Made by a program: the position numbers and the translations under genes. From positions 2,790,001 to 2,854,000 of the forward strand of contig NZ_CP006367.1 in NCBI RefSeq assembly GCF_001442755.1: DNA of 64,000 bases, written 5' to 3'. Origin of the DNA: Aureimonas sp. AU20 (lineage in GTDB: Bacteria > Pseudomonadota > Alphaproteobacteria > Rhizobiales > Rhizobiaceae). The notes under the pieces are model-generated. The model was not told where the DNA came from. It did no database searches and saw only the letters and a program-made list of their open reading frames with translations. This document shows, piece by piece, positions 48,511 through 59,709 of the stretch (positions are counted from its first letter, which is position 1; every line of letters begins with the position of its first letter).

Positions 48511-49586
48511 AACGCTCGACCATCAACTTCTACTTCCTGCGCCGCTATCTCGTCAGCTTCATCTCGACGCTGACGGCCGTCTTCGCGCTGACCTATCTCA
48601 TCGACATGATCGAGGTCAGCCGGCGCGGCGCGGCGGCGGATGTCGGCTTCGCCACGATCGCCACGATCTCGGCGCTGCGCGTGCCCGCCTTCATCGAACA
48701 GGCCTTTCCCTTCATCATCCTGTTCTCCTCGATTTTCACGCTGGTGACGCTGAACCGGAAGCTGGAACTCGTGATCGCGCGGGCCGGCGGCATGTCGGTC
48801 TGGCAGATCCTGGCGCCCTTCGCCTTCGGCTCGTTCCTGATCGGCCTCGTCGCCGTCGGGCTCTACAATCCGATCGCCGCCTCCGCGCAGGCCCACTCGG
48901 CCAAGCTCCAGACGGCAGCGGCCGGCGTCGTCAGCCAGAACTCCGATCGCTCGCCCTGGCTGCGCCAGACGGGCAAGGGCGTCGAATCCATCATCGGCGC
49001 CAAGGCGGTGTCGGACGGCGGCGCGACGCTGGGCGGCGTCACGGCCTTCATCATGCGCGAGGAGGGCGTCGTGTCCGAGCGCATCGACGCCGGCCAGGCC
49101 CATCTCGAGAACGGCGCATGGCGGATCGAGAATCCGCTGGTCACCCGCGTCGGCTCGCCGCCGGTGCGCGAGGACCTCGTCCTCCTGCCCACCACGCTCC
49201 TGCCCGAGTTCATCGAGCAGCGGCTGGCGAATCCGGATGCGATCTCCATCTGGCATCTCGGCAGCAAGATCGAAGTGGCCAGGAGCCTGGGTTACAACGC
49301 CGACGCTTTTGCCATGCGCTTCCATGCGCTTCTCGCCCGCCCTGCCCTGTTCGTGGCCATGACGCTCGTCGCGGCCACCGTAGCTGTGCGCTACACGCGA
49401 TTGGGACAGTCGAGCGGCACGATCGTCGGTGGCGTCGCTGCGGGCTTCGTGCTTTACGTCGTAACGTTCCTGGCGCAGGCGCTGGGAAGCAACTCCGTGA
49501 TTCCGGCTGTCGTGGCAGCTTGGTTTCCGGTCGTGGCGGCGGGATTGTTCGGGACGACAATCCTGCTCCATCAGGAGGACGGATAG
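48507..49586 (+). CDS. lptG: LPS export permease LptG
   Basis: Second transmembrane subunit of the LPS exporter. The 359-residue protein opens TINFYFLRRYLVSFISTLTAVFALTYLID and has the same 3+3 spans with a periplasmic jellyroll between about 105 and 270. The start is the ATGA overlap with lptF; a longer in-frame start exists but would extend back into lptF coding sequence. lptD starts 1 bp after its stop, so the three genes form one unit. Confidence 0.93.
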   Translation: MKRSTINFYFLRRYLVSFISTLTAVFALTYLIDMIEVSRRGAAADVGFATIATISALRVPAFIEQAFPFIILFSSIFTLVTLNRKLELVIARAGGMSVWQILAPFAFGSFLIGLVAVGLYNPIAASAQAHSAKLQTAAAGVVSQNSDRSPWLRQTGKGVESIIGAKAVSDGGATLGGVTAFIMREEGVVSERIDAGQAHLENGAWRIENPLVTRVGSPPVREDLVLLPTTLLPEFIEQRLANPDAISIWHLGSKIEVARSLGYNADAFAMRFHALLARPALFVAMTLVAATVAVRYTRLGQSSGTIVGGVAAGFVLYVVTFLAQALGSNSVIPAVVAAWFPVVAAGLFGTTILLHQEDG

Positions 49587-49587
49587 A

Positions 49588-52044
49588 ATGACAGCGAGGG
49601 GGAACTCGCGCCGATGGGGGGCCGGGGGTCGGTCGCTTCTCAAGGGCGCTCTCCTGACGGGCGCCGCGATCTCGGCCGTCATGGTCGGGGCGATGGACGC
49701 GCGCGCGCAGACATCGCTCGGCGATCTCGGCACTTCCGTCTCGGTGCCCGAGGGAACGCAACTGTTCCTGGAAGCCGACACCGTCACCTACGACAGTGAC
49801 AAGCAGGTCGTCACCGCTTCGGGCGGCATCCAGATCGACTATGGCGGCTACAAGCTCGTCTCGCGCAACATCACCTACGATCAAGCCGCGCGCCGGCTCG
49901 TAGCGTCGGGCGATGTCGAGCTGATCGAGCCCTCGGGCAACAAAATCTATGCCGATTCGATCGACCTGACCGACGATTTCGCCAATGGCTTCATCCAGGC
50001 GCTGCGCATCGAGACGCCCGACAACACGCGCTTCGCCGCGGGCCAAGCCGTGCGCCAGAACGGCGACACGACGACCTTCGAGCGCGGCGTCTACACCGCC
50101 TGCGAAGCCTGCGAGAAGCATCCCGAGCGCCCGCCCCTGTGGCAGGTGAAGGCGCGCCGTATCGTCTGGGACCAGAAGAACAAGGTCGTGCGCTATTACG
50201 GCGCGCGCTTCGAGCTGTTCGGCAAGCCGCTCGCCTATCTCCCCTATTTCGCCTCGCCCGACCCGACCGTGAAGCGCCAGAGCGGCCTGCTTCCGCCGAG
50301 CGTCAAATCGACATCGAAGATCGGCGTCGGCCTGCGCGTTCCCTATTACATCGCGATCGACGAAAGCTCGGACGCGACCGTCGCCGGCACTTATTTCACC
50401 AAGCAGGGATTCCTGGCCGAGGCGGAATACCGCAAGGCGTTCGAGAACGGCTATTTCACGTTGCAGACCGCCGGCATCGCCCAGCTCGATCCCGGCCGGT
50501 TCAGCGACTTCCGTTCCGACACGGTGATCACAAATCTCGATCCGGCCGATCGCGACCGGGGCATGATCGGCACGACCGGCCGTTTCGCCCTCAACGACCA
50601 GTGGACCTTCGGCTGGGACGTGCTCGCCCAACGCGACACGAATTTCAGCCATGTCTACCAGATCGAGAATTTCGACCAGCTCTACCGCACCAACGAGATC
50701 TACCTCACGGGCCTCGGCGATCAGAGCTTCTTCGACCTGCGCGCCCAGAGCTTCGACGTCCAGACCGAGAACACGCTGACGAACCGCGTGCAGCCCTATG
50801 TGCTGCCCTCGCTCGACTATCAGTACATCAACGAGAATCCGGTTCTCGGCGGCCAGCTGCAGGTGGACGCCAACGTCACCAACCTACGGCGCGAGGCGAC
50901 GAGCCCGGGCTACCTTCTCCTGTGCGACCCTAGCCGCTTCAACGCCGGCACCTGCAACGCGTCGCTCGGATTCCCCTACCGCTCGGACGTGTTCCGGCGG
51001 AACGTGCTGGAGGGCGACTACACGCGCTCCAGCGTCGACGCCAAGTGGAAGCGGACGCTGACCACCGATTTCGGCCTTCAGGTCACGCCTTCGGCCAGCC
51101 TGCGCGGCGATCTCTACCGCGCCGACATGGAAGCCCAGGGTATTCCCGCGCTCACGACCTCCAGCCTCGGCCTCGGCGGCATCGAGGTGGACGAGTCCGG
51201 CGCGCGCGGCATGGCGACGGCTGGCGTCGACGTTCGCTATCCCTATCTGATCGAGACGGCGAATGCCTCGCATGTCATCACGCCGATTGCGCAGCTTCTG
51301 GTGCGCCCCGACGAGATGAAGTCCGGCCAGCTGCCGAACGAGGACGCGCAGAGCCTCGTGTTCAACGCGGCCAATCTCTTCGAGGATGACAAGTTCTCCG
51401 GCTACGACCGGATCGAAGGCGGCACGCGCGCCAATGTCGGCGTGCAGTATGGCGGCGTCTTCGGCGCGGGCTATGCGATCGACGCGCTGTTCGGCCAGTC
51501 CTTCCACCTCGCGGGCGAGAACCCGTTCGCGCAGCCGGACCTCGCGCTGGTCGGATACGAGTCGGGCTTGGAGCACGACCGATCGGACTACGTCTCCTCA
51601 CTCGCCGTCTCGACGCCGATCGGCGTCAATTTTGGCGCGCAGGGTCGTTTCGACAAGGATGATTTCAGCGTTCGCCGCACGGACTTCATGTCCGGCCTGA
51701 CCTACAAGCAACTCGATGCCTCGGTGGTCTATTCGCAAATCGCCGCGCAGCCGATCTACAGCTTCCCCGAGGACCGCAAGCAGGTCTCGATCGCCGCGAA
51801 CTACAAGGTGACGGACCAGATCCGCACCTTCGGCTCGCTGACCTACGACCTCGAGAACGAGACGATGATCAACCGCACCTTCGGCATCGGCTATGCCGAC
51901 GAGTGCTTCAGCCTCATCGCGCAGTACCAGAACACCGACGACCAGTACCGCCTGACGGATTCGCGAACCAAGCTCATGGTCACGCTTTCGTTCCGCACCC
52001 TGGCCCAGGTCGGATACAGCTATGGTCTTGGCTCCACGAATTGA
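49588..52044 (+). CDS. lptD: LPS-assembly protein LptD
   Basis: Outer-membrane barrel that inserts LPS into the outer leaflet with LptE. The 818-residue protein has a signal peptide (cleavage about Ala40), a periplasmic OstA/jellyroll domain at about 50-160 (FLEADTVTYDSDKQVVTASGGIQID), and a large beta-barrel (about 220-818) ending with AQVGYSYGLGSTN. The pair of cysteines in TACEACEKH fits the N-terminal disulfide region. No lptE is in the window. It is coupled to lptG with a 1-bp gap. Confidence 0.93.
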   Translation: MTARGNSRRWGAGGRSLLKGALLTGAAISAVMVGAMDARAQTSLGDLGTSVSVPEGTQLFLEADTVTYDSDKQVVTASGGIQIDYGGYKLVSRNITYDQAARRLVASGDVELIEPSGNKIYADSIDLTDDFANGFIQALRIETPDNTRFAAGQAVRQNGDTTTFERGVYTACEACEKHPERPPLWQVKARRIVWDQKNKVVRYYGARFELFGKPLAYLPYFASPDPTVKRQSGLLPPSVKSTSKIGVGLRVPYYIAIDESSDATVAGTYFTKQGFLAEAEYRKAFENGYFTLQTAGIAQLDPGRFSDFRSDTVITNLDPADRDRGMIGTTGRFALNDQWTFGWDVLAQRDTNFSHVYQIENFDQLYRTNEIYLTGLGDQSFFDLRAQSFDVQTENTLTNRVQPYVLPSLDYQYINENPVLGGQLQVDANVTNLRREATSPGYLLLCDPSRFNAGTCNASLGFPYRSDVFRRNVLEGDYTRSSVDAKWKRTLTTDFGLQVTPSASLRGDLYRADMEAQGIPALTTSSLGLGGIEVDESGARGMATAGVDVRYPYLIETANASHVITPIAQLLVRPDEMKSGQLPNEDAQSLVFNAANLFEDDKFSGYDRIEGGTRANVGVQYGGVFGAGYAIDALFGQSFHLAGENPFAQPDLALVGYESGLEHDRSDYVSSLAVSTPIGVNFGAQGRFDKDDFSVRRTDFMSGLTYKQLDASVVYSQIAAQPIYSFPEDRKQVSIAANYKVTDQIRTFGSLTYDLENETMINRTFGIGYADECFSLIAQYQNTDDQYRLTDSRTKLMVTLSFRTLAQVGYSYGLGSTN

Positions 52045-52141
52045 TCTGTTAAAAGACCATTGTTTCGCCAAAGCCGTCGCATAGCAGCGATGACGTGCGG
52101 CCGGATGACCGGCCGCATTCAGAGCGGGAGATAGGCACACC

Positions 52142-53077
52142 ATGACCGCACGCACCCTTGCCCGACAGTTCGCCGTCTGTTCGGCTCTGGCTGCCCTTCT
52201 GCTCACGGGCGGAGTGTCCGCCGCGCCGGCCCAGGCCGCGTCGGAGATCAAGGTCATCGTCAACAAGCAGGCCATCACCAGCTTCCAGATCCAGCAGCGC
52301 GCCGCCTTCCTGAAGCTGCGCCGCGCGCCGGGCGGCACGCAGGCGGCGACCGACGAACTGATCGACGAAGCGCTGAAGTCGCAGGAGACCCGGCGTCGCG
52401 GCATCCAGATCCCGGATGCGGCGGTGGATGAGGCCTTTGCCCGCTTCGCGCGCGATAACAAGCTGACCGAAGCCCAGCTCGCCGAAGTGCTCGGCCGCGC
52501 AGGCTTCTCGGCCAAGGGCTTCAAGGATTACATCCGGGTTCAGATGGGCTGGGGTCAGGCGGTCATCGCCAATGTCCGCCAGACCGAGCGCCTGACCGAG
52601 CAGGAAGCCGTGCAGCGCATGATCCAGCAGGGCGGCAAGAAGCCGACCACGACGGAATACACGCTGCAGCAGGTCATTTTCGTGGTGCCGGAGGACAAGC
52701 GGGCCTCGCAGCTCGATAAGCGCATGAGCGAAGCCAATGCCATGCGCCAGCGCTTCACCAGCTGCCCCGCGACCTACGACATCGCCAAGGGCTTGCGCGA
52801 CGTGACCGTGCGCGATCTCGGCCGCATCCCGCAGCCCGAACTGCCGCCACGCTGGAAGGACGATGTCGTCAACGCCTCGCGCGGTCGCACGACCAAGGCG
52901 CAGGCGACCGAGCGCGGCGTCGAGTTCATCGCCATCTGCGACAGCCGCTCCGTTTCGGACGATCAGACGGCCGCCATGGTCTTCCAGGCCAACGACATGG
53001 AAGCCATGGGCAAGAAGGAGCCCGACAAGGCGTTCCTGAAGAAGCTGCGCGACAAGGCGGCGATCATCCGTCGATAA
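52142..53077 (+). CDS. SurA-like periplasmic chaperone
   Basis: A 311-residue exported protein with signal peptide (cleavage about AQA, residue 32). Residues 35-150 match the SurA N-terminal chaperone domain (EIKVIVNKQAITSFQIQQRA, DELIDEALKSQETRRRGI). The later part (about 165-270) resembles a single, weakly conserved parvulin-like domain, whereas E. coli SurA (428 aa) has two. The position between lptD and pdxA matches surA in many proteobacteria, supporting a role in outer-membrane protein folding; prolyl isomerase activity is doubtful. Confidence 0.82.
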   Translation: MTARTLARQFAVCSALAALLLTGGVSAAPAQAASEIKVIVNKQAITSFQIQQRAAFLKLRRAPGGTQAATDELIDEALKSQETRRRGIQIPDAAVDEAFARFARDNKLTEAQLAEVLGRAGFSAKGFKDYIRVQMGWGQAVIANVRQTERLTEQEAVQRMIQQGGKKPTTTEYTLQQVIFVVPEDKRASQLDKRMSEANAMRQRFTSCPATYDIAKGLRDVTVRDLGRIPQPELPPRWKDDVVNASRGRTTKAQATERGVEFIAICDSRSVSDDQTAAMVFQANDMEAMGKKEPDKAFLKKLRDKAAIIRR

Positions 53078-53087
53078 GCCGATCTCC

Positions 53088-54155
53088 ATGCCAAGCGAAC
53101 TCGCCGCCGGGCCGGATGGCCGCGCACTTCTGGTCACGGTCGGCGAGCCTTCGGGCGTCGGGCCGGACGTCACGCTTCTGGCCTTTCGCGACCGCGAGAC
53201 GCTCGACCTTCCCCGCTTCGTGCTCCTGGCCGATCCCGACATGATCGCCAAGCGCGCCGAGCGACTGGGGATCGAGGTGTCGATCCATCGGATCGCGAGC
53301 GTGGCCGAAAGCGCGTCCGTGCCGGCTTCCGAACTCGCCGTTCTGCCGCTCGTGAACCATCATCTGGAAGAGCCCGGCCAACTCGACCCGGCCAACGCCG
53401 CCGGAACGATCGAGGCGATCGACCGGGCGACGCGGCTCGTCCTGTCGGGCGAGGCCGATGCGCTGGTCACCAATCCGATCGACAAGAAGGCGCTCTACGA
53501 CGCCGGCTTCGCCCATCCCGGCCATACGGAATATCTCGCGGAACTCTGCGGCACGCTGACGGGCGAAACGCTCCAGCCGGTCATGCTTCTGACCGGCCCC
53601 GAGCTATCCTGCGTTCCCGTGACGATCCACATTCCGCTGGCCGAGGTTCCGGCCGCGCTGTCGACCGACCTCATTCTCTCGACCGCCCGCATCGTGATGG
53701 CCGATCTTCAGGCGCGGTTCGGTCTCGACGCGCCGCGTCTTGCAATCTCAGGCCTCAATCCGCATGCCGGCGAGCGTGGAGCCATCGGCAGCGAGGACGA
53801 GACAATGATACGCCCGGCGGTCGCGATCCTTCAGGCCGAGGGGTTCGATGTGGTCGGGCCGCTGCCCGGCGACACGATGTTCCATCCCGAGGCGCGTCGG
53901 CGCTACGACGTGGCGCTCTGCATGTATCACGACCAAGCACTCATCCCCGCCAAGACGCTGGCCTTCGACGAAACCGTGAACGTGACGCTCGGCTTGCCCA
54001 TCATCCGCACGTCGCCCGATCACGGCACGGCGGGCGACATCGCTGGAACCGGCACGGCGCGGCCCAACAGCTTCGTGGCCGCGCTTCGACTTGCCAGCCG
54101 CATGGCGAAGATCGCCCGCGAGACCGGCCTCGACACGCTTGAGGCGGCGTCTTGA
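53088..54155 (+). CDS. pdxA: 4-hydroxythreonine-4-phosphate dehydrogenase
   Basis: NAD-dependent step of DXP-dependent pyridoxal phosphate synthesis. The 355-residue product has the metal-binding histidines in [20 protein letters not shown] and [14 protein letters not shown], and the substrate loop [10 protein letters not shown]. The ATG lies 10 bp after the SurA-like stop, with a weak ribosome site. Its stop overlaps the rsmA start as TTGA. Confidence 0.95.
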   Translation: MPSELAAGPDGRALLVTVGEPSGVGPDVTLLAFRDRETLDLPRFVLLADPDMIAKRAERLGIEVSIHRIASVAESASVPASELAVLPLVNHHLEEPGQLDPANAAGTIEAIDRATRLVLSGEADALVTNPIDKKALYDAGFAHPGHTEYLAELCGTLTGETLQPVMLLTGPELSCVPVTIHIPLAEVPAALSTDLILSTARIVMADLQARFGLDAPRLAISGLNPHAGERGAIGSEDETMIRPAVAILQAEGFDVVGPLPGDTMFHPEARRRYDVALCMYHDQALIPAKTLAFDETVNVTLGLPIIRTSPDHGTAGDIAGTGTARPNSFVAALRLASRMAKIARETGLDTLEAAS

Positions 54156-54982
54156 CCCTCGCCTTCGACGGCCTGCCGCCGCTGCGCGAAGTTCTGGCGG
54201 ACCACGGCATCGATCCTCGTAAGGCGCTCGGGCAGAATTTCCTTCTCGATCTGAACCTGACAGGGCGGATCGCCCGACAGGCCGGCCCGCTCGAAGGGCA
54301 GACGGTGATCGAGATCGGCCCCGGCCCCGGCGGCCTGACGCGCGCGCTTCTCGCCCATGGCGCCGCCCATGTGATCGCGATCGAGAAGGACCCGCGCTGC
54401 CGACCGGCGCTGGAGGCGATCGGCGCGCATTATCCTGGCCGCGTCACGCTGGTCGAGGGCGACGCGCTGGAGATAAATCCCGCCAGCCTGACGGACGGCC
54501 CCTTCAAGATCGTCGCCAACCTGCCCTACAATGTCGGGACGCAGTTGCTCCTGAACTGGATCACGGTTCCCGTCTGGCCGCCGCGCTGGATCGACCTGAC
54601 GCTGATGTTCCAGAAGGAAGTGGCCGAGCGGATCGTCGCCGGTGCCGACGACGATCATTATGGCCGTCTCGGCGTGCTCGCGGGGTGGCGTACCCAGGCC
54701 GAAATCCTGTTCGACGTGTCGCGCGAGGCTTTCACGCCGCCGCCGAAGGTGACCTCGGCTATTGTCCAGATCGTGCCACGCCCGGAGCCCCTGCCCGTCT
54801 CGCTGGCCGATCTGGAAAAGGTCACTGCCGCCGCCTTTGGGCAGCGGCGCAAGATGCTGCGCCAGAGCGTGAAACCGGTCGGCGGCGAGGCGCTGCTGGC
54901 CCGCGCCGGCATCGACCCGACACGGCGGGCCGAAACGCTCGAAGTCGCGGAGTTCGTGCGCCTCGCGAACGCGCTTCAATAG
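54152..54982 (+). CDS. rsmA: 16S rRNA dimethyladenosine transferase (KsgA)
   Basis: Dimethylates two adjacent adenines near the 3' end of 16S rRNA and acts as a late 30S checkpoint. The 276-residue protein has the opening [20 protein letters not shown], the SAM loop [15 protein letters not shown] and the catalytic NLPYNVGT. It starts with TTG in a 4-bp overlap with pdxA, so it depends on coupling. A hairpin terminator for the converging gmk lies just after its stop. Confidence 0.95.
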   Translation: MTLAFDGLPPLREVLADHGIDPRKALGQNFLLDLNLTGRIARQAGPLEGQTVIEIGPGPGGLTRALLAHGAAHVIAIEKDPRCRPALEAIGAHYPGRVTLVEGDALEINPASLTDGPFKIVANLPYNVGTQLLLNWITVPVWPPRWIDLTLMFQKEVAERIVAGADDDHYGRLGVLAGWRTQAEILFDVSREAFTPPPKVTSAIVQIVPRPEPLPVSLADLEKVTAAAFGQRRKMLRQSVKPVGGEALLARAGIDPTRRAETLEVAEFVRLANALQ

Positions 54983-54990
54983 AGCAAACG

Positions 54991-55013
54991 AAAACGGCGC
55001 CCGAAGGCGCCGT
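54991..55013 (-). terminator. Terminator after gmk
   Basis: ACGGCGCC and GGCGCCGT form an 8-bp stem; on the minus strand the loop is the stable TTCG and the stem is followed by TTTTCG. It is 28 bp past the gmk stop and close to the converging rsmA end. Confidence 0.75.
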
Positions 55014-55040
55014 CAGTCCATTGAGCGCGAAGCCGAACCC

Positions 55041-55714
<674 letters not shown>

Positions 55715-55718
<4 letters not shown>

Positions 55719-56602
55719 TCTAGATTCTGAACCTGTTCGCGAAACTGATCGACGACGACCTTGAGCTGCAGACCGATGGCGGTCAGCGAGGCCGCATGAG
55801 ACTTGGAGCAGATCGTATTCGATTCCCGGTTAAATTCCTGCGACAGGAAATCGAGACGACGACCGACGGCGCCGCCTTCGCCAAGAAGCGCACGCGCGGC
55901 GACGATATGAGCGTTCAGCCGGTCGAGCTCTTCCTGGATATCGGCCTTGGCCGCGATCACCGCCGCCTCCTGATGAAGCCGCGCGGGGTCGAGCCCCGTC
56001 TCGGTGCCCAGCAAGTCCGTGACCTGCCGGCGCAGTCGCGCCTGGATCGCTGTCAGCGAGCGAGCGGGATCATCACTTGCAGCCTGCGCCAGCGTCTCGA
56101 TCTCGTCGACCCGCGCCTCAAGAATGGCGCGCAGGGCCGCGCCTTCGCTCTGCCGGGCCGCGACCAACGCGTCGATCGCGGCATCGAGCCCGTCCAGAAT
56201 GGCCGGCGCGCGCTGGGTAAACCAGTCCGCCGTGTGCGCCTCGTCCGACACCTCGATCACGCCGCGCAGCGCCAGCAAGCCGTCGGCGCGCGGCGGCGCG
56301 GCACGGCCGGCCTGTACCAACTCGTCCGAAAGGCGAAGCAGTTCGTTCAGGAAGGCCTGGTTGATACTGAAGTTGGAGAGGTTCTCCGGCCGGTCCAGCG
56401 TCAGCGAGACCTGCAGATTGCCGCGAGACAGCCGGGCGCCGAGACGCTTTCGGGCCTCCGCCTCCAGGCTCTCAAAACCCTGCGGCAGGCGCAGCCGCGT
56501 CTCCAGACCCTTGCCGTTGACCGAGCGCAGCTCCCAGACGAAGGCCGCGTCGTCGGCCTGTCCCTCGAAACGGGCAAAGCCCGTCATGCTACTGACGGGC
56601 AT
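55715..56602 (-). CDS. YicC family protein (endoribonuclease-like)
   Basis: A 295-residue YicC/YloC-family protein; E. coli YicC has been linked to small-RNA decay and the family is proposed to be endoribonucleolytic. The N-terminus [12 protein letters not shown] is the family hallmark, and the C-terminal DUF1732 part contains [17 protein letters not shown] and [17 protein letters not shown], also highly conserved. ATG at 56602 is used, with AGGA ten bases upstream. Coupled to gmk by a 4-bp overlap, 48 bp after mltG. Confidence 0.9.
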
Positions 56603-56650
56603 TGTGGGATGTCCTCTCAAGCTCGAAGGGGGCGAGACGCGAAAGTCGCC

Positions 56651-57775
56651 TCATTCGACCGCCGCTTCCGGTGGCGCCGGTTGGCCACGGCTGGCGGCGG
56701 CGCGGCGTTCAATGTCGCGCAGGCGCCGCACGTTGTTGTTGTGCTCGTCCAGCGTGCGCGAGAAGGCGTGCCCCCCGGTGCCGTCCGCGACGAAATAGAG
56801 ATCGTCCGTGGCGAGCGGATGCGCCACGGCTTCCAACGCCGCGCGGCCGGGATTGGCGATCGGGCCGGGTGGCAGGCCGCGAATGACATAGGTGTTGTAG
56901 GGCGTCTCGCTGGCGATGTGCGACTGGCGGATCGGCTCGTCCGACGGCTTTCCCGCTCCGCCCCAGATCCCGTAGATGATGGTCGGGTCGGACTGAAGAC
57001 GCATGTTCTTCTTCAGCCGGTTGACGAAGACCGAGGCGACATGGGGTCGCTCGGCGTCGATGCCGGTTTCCTTTTCCACGATCGAGGCGAGCGTCACGAA
57101 CTGGCCGACGTCGGACACCGGCAGCCCGTCCTGCCGCCCCTTCCAGATCTCGGCCACGAGCTTGGACTGCGCCGCCGACATCTGCGACACGAGTTCGGCG
57201 CGGCTGAGGCCGCGCGTGAACTTGTAGGTTTCGGGCAGAAGCGAGCCTTCCGGCGCTTCGGGCGGCAGATCGCCCACCAACGCCTCGTCGGCGGAAAGGC
57301 GCGCGTAGATCTGCGCCACGGTCCAGCCTTCGGGAATGGTGATCGCGTGGAGGATCGAGTTGCCAGAGCGGATCGTGTTCATCACGTCGCGCATGCTGGC
57401 GCCAGGCGCGAACGCATATTCGCCGGCCTTGAGCTGGCCGGCGGCACGCTCGAAGCGCGTCCCGTATTCGAAGATGCGTGCGTCGCTGACGATGCCGTTG
57501 CGCTCGAGCGCCGCGGAAATGCCTTCCAGACCACCGCCCTTGGGAACGAGAAAGGTCGCTTCCGTCTGCAGCGGACCCGGCCCGTCGAACTGCGTCTTGC
57601 CCCAATAGACGACCGCACCCGCTGCCAGAACCAGCGCCAGGGCGCCACTGAAGCAGAAGCTTAGAAAGGCGACAAAGCTGTTCTTGGCGGATTTGGAGCG
57701 GATGCGCCGCTTCGCGGCGGTATCGTCCGCCTGGGAAGGCCGCTCATGGAGGGATTCGTCAGAACCGGTCATCAT
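56651..57775 (-). CDS. mltG: Endolytic murein transglycosylase
   Basis: Inner-membrane lytic transglycosylase thought to end nascent glycan strands. The 374-residue protein has a cytoplasmic N-terminus of about 32 residues, one span (about 34-57, VAFLSFCFSGALALVLAAG), a LysM-like subdomain and the YceG catalytic domain with the Glu of ASIVEKETG. Further conserved segments are LQSDPTIIYGI and YNTYVIRGLPPGPIANPG. GAAGGGAAC precedes the start. It lies between fabF and yicC; in alphaproteobacteria mltG is commonly beside fabF. Confidence 0.94.
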   Translation of the reverse strand: MMTGSDESLHERPSQADDTAAKRRIRSKSAKNSFVAFLSFCFSGALALVLAAGAVVYWGKTQFDGPGPLQTEATFLVPKGGGLEGISAALERNGIVSDARIFEYGTRFERAAGQLKAGEYAFAPGASMRDVMNTIRSGNSILHAITIPEGWTVAQIYARLSADEALVGDLPPEAPEGSLLPETYKFTRGLSRAELVSQMSAAQSKLVAEIWKGRQDGLPVSDVGQFVTLASIVEKETGIDAERPHVASVFVNRLKKNMRLQSDPTIIYGIWGGAGKPSDEPIRQSHIASETPYNTYVIRGLPPGPIANPGRAALEAVAHPLATDDLYFVADGTGGHAFSRTLDEHNNNVRRLRDIERRAAASRGQPAPPEAAVE

Positions 57776-57939
57776 GAGGTTCCCTTCGACTTGGACCGGA
57801 CGAGACGCGGCGGCGCCCGGCGCCCCGCTCCTCGATCGCTGAATAGGTCAGGCCAGCGGAAGGCCGAAGGCCCGCGCGGCAAAGCATCCGAACCATCATT
57901 CGAATGTGGCAAAAGCCGGTTCGAACGAAGCGCCCGCGT

Positions 57940-59205
57940 TCACGCCTTGTAGCGGCGCAGGACGAGCGAGGCGTTGGTGCCGCCGAATCCGAAGGAATTC
58001 GAAAGGGCCACGTCGATCTGCTTCTCGCGCTTGATCTTGGGCACGAGGTCGATCTGCGTTTCCATCGACGGATCTTCGAGATTGAGCGTGGGCGGCGCGA
58101 CATTGTCGCGGATCGCCAGCGCGCAGAAGATCGCCTCCACCGAACCAGCCGCACCTAGGAGGTGGCCAATGGATGATTTGGTCGAGGACATCAGCACGTT
58201 GGGCGCGGACTCTCCCAGCACGCGCTCGATCGCGCGCAGCTCGATCTCATCCCCGAGCGGCGTCGAGGTGCCGTGCGCGTTGACATAGTCGATCTCGGAA
58301 GGCGCGATGCCGGCGCGCTTCAACGCCATGGTCATGCAGCGGAAAGCGCCGTCACCGCTCTCGGCGGGGGCTGTGATGTGATGGGCGTCACCTGACAGAC
58401 CGTAGCCGATCACCTCGGCATAGATGCGCGCGCCGCGCGCCTGGGCATGTTCCAGCTCTTCGAGGACGACGATACCCGCGCCCTCGCCCATGACGAAGCC
58501 GTCCCGACCCTTGTCGTAGGGCCGCGAGGCGACGGTCGGGTTGTCGTTGTAGCTGGTGGAGAGCGCCCGGCAGGCCGAGAAGCCGACGATGGACAAGCGG
58601 CCCACCGGCGATTCGGCCCCGCCCGCGACCATGACGTCGGCATCGCCGAGCATGATGAGGCGCGCGGCGTCGCCGATCGCATGGGCGCCGGTCGAACAGG
58701 CGGTGACCACGGAATGGTTCGGTCCGCGCAACTTGTTGCGGATGGAGACGTGGCCGGACGCCAGATTGATGAGGCTGCCGGGAATGAAGAAGGGGCTGAT
58801 GCGACGCGGCCCCTTCTCCGCAAGAAGGAGCGCATTGCGCTCGATGCCCTGGAGACCGCCGATGCCGGAGCCGATCATCACGCCGGTGGCGCACTGATCC
58901 TCGTCCGTTTCGGGGTGCCAGTCGGCATCGTCCAACGCCTCGGAGGCGGCCGCCACGGCGTACACGATGAAATCGTCGACCTTGCGCTGCTCCTTGGGCT
59001 CCATCCAGAGATCTGGATTGAAGGTGCCCTCGGTGCCATCGCCTTTCGGGATCTGGCAGGCGATCTGACACGGCAGGTCAGACACTTCGAAACCTTCGAT
59101 TCGACCGGCCGCGCTGCGGCTTTCGATCAAACGTTTCCAAGTGACTTCGACACCGGCGCCGAGAGGGCTGACCATACCGACGCCGGTAATGACGACTCGT
59201 CTCAT
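57940..59205 (-). CDS. fabF: Beta-ketoacyl-ACP synthase II
   Basis: Elongating condensing enzyme of fatty acid synthesis. The 421-residue protein has the thiolase-fold triad: Cys170 in TACSTGAHAIG, His in NAHGTSTPLGD and His in SSIGHLLGAAG. The N-terminal RRVVITGVGMVSPLG and C-terminal NSFGFGGTNASLVL are typical. It follows acpP by 40 bp, the standard partner order, and precedes mltG by 164 bp with no clear terminator. Confidence 0.96.
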   Translation of the reverse strand: MRRVVITGVGMVSPLGAGVEVTWKRLIESRSAAGRIEGFEVSDLPCQIACQIPKGDGTEGTFNPDLWMEPKEQRKVDDFIVYAVAAASEALDDADWHPETDEDQCATGVMIGSGIGGLQGIERNALLLAEKGPRRISPFFIPGSLINLASGHVSIRNKLRGPNHSVVTACSTGAHAIGDAARLIMLGDADVMVAGGAESPVGRLSIVGFSACRALSTSYNDNPTVASRPYDKGRDGFVMGEGAGIVVLEELEHAQARGARIYAEVIGYGLSGDAHHITAPAESGDGAFRCMTMALKRAGIAPSEIDYVNAHGTSTPLGDEIELRAIERVLGESAPNVLMSSTKSSIGHLLGAAGSVEAIFCALAIRDNVAPPTLNLEDPSMETQIDLVPKIKREKQIDVALSNSFGFGGTNASLVLRRYKA

Positions 59206-59245
59206 TCCGTACTCATGTGCAGCGGCGGACGCATCCGCCCGAGCG

Positions 59246-59482
59246 TTAGGCCTGGTTCTTCTCGATGAACTTCACCGCGTCGCCGACCGTCAGGATGGTC
59301 TCGGCCGCGTCGTCCGGGATTTCGACGCCGAACTCTTCCTCGAAGGCCATGACGAGCTCGACCGTGTCGAGGCTGTCGGCGCCGAGATCGTCGATGAAGG
59401 AGGCGTTTTCCGTCACCTTCTCCTGCTCGACGCCGAGATGCTCGACGACGATCTTCTTAACCCGTTCAGCGGTATCGCTCAT
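59246..59482 (-). CDS. acpP: Acyl carrier protein
   Basis: Carries acyl intermediates on a phosphopantetheine arm. The 78-residue acidic protein has Ser37 in the [12 protein letters not shown] motif and the usual helices. Two ATGs are six bases apart; TGAGGA sits six bases before the second (59482), which I chose, and directly against the first. It stands between fabG and fabF and supplies the substrate for both. Confidence 0.97.
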   Translation of the reverse strand: MSDTAERVKKIVVEHLGVEQEKVTENASFIDDLGADSLDTVELVMAFEEEFGVEIPDDAAETILTVGDAVKFIEKNQA

Positions 59483-59547
59483 AGTCATTCCTCAGTTGGA
59501 TTGGCTTCCGTCGCTTCGTTAGACGCCGGAGTGTGGTTAATCAAGAA

Positions 59548-59568
59548 GCGCGCCCAAGTCGGGCGCGC
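59548..59568 (-). terminator. Hairpin after fabG
   Basis: GCGCGCCC and GGGCGCGC form an 8-bp stem around five bases; on the minus strand TTCTTGATT follows. It sits 142 bp beyond the fabG stop and 66 bp before the acpP start, so it may set acpP expression apart from that of fabD-fabG. Confidence 0.55.
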
Positions 59569-59709
59569 CCGAAATGCCGAACGACGGAGATCGCCCACCT
59601 CGGCGGCTTAGCACGGCGCCGCCCCCCATCCAAGGCGGGAGACCGGCGCTTGGGACGCTGGAAACCGTTTGCAAACAACGTGTGCGTTCGCCCCGACTCC
59701 AATGCACGG

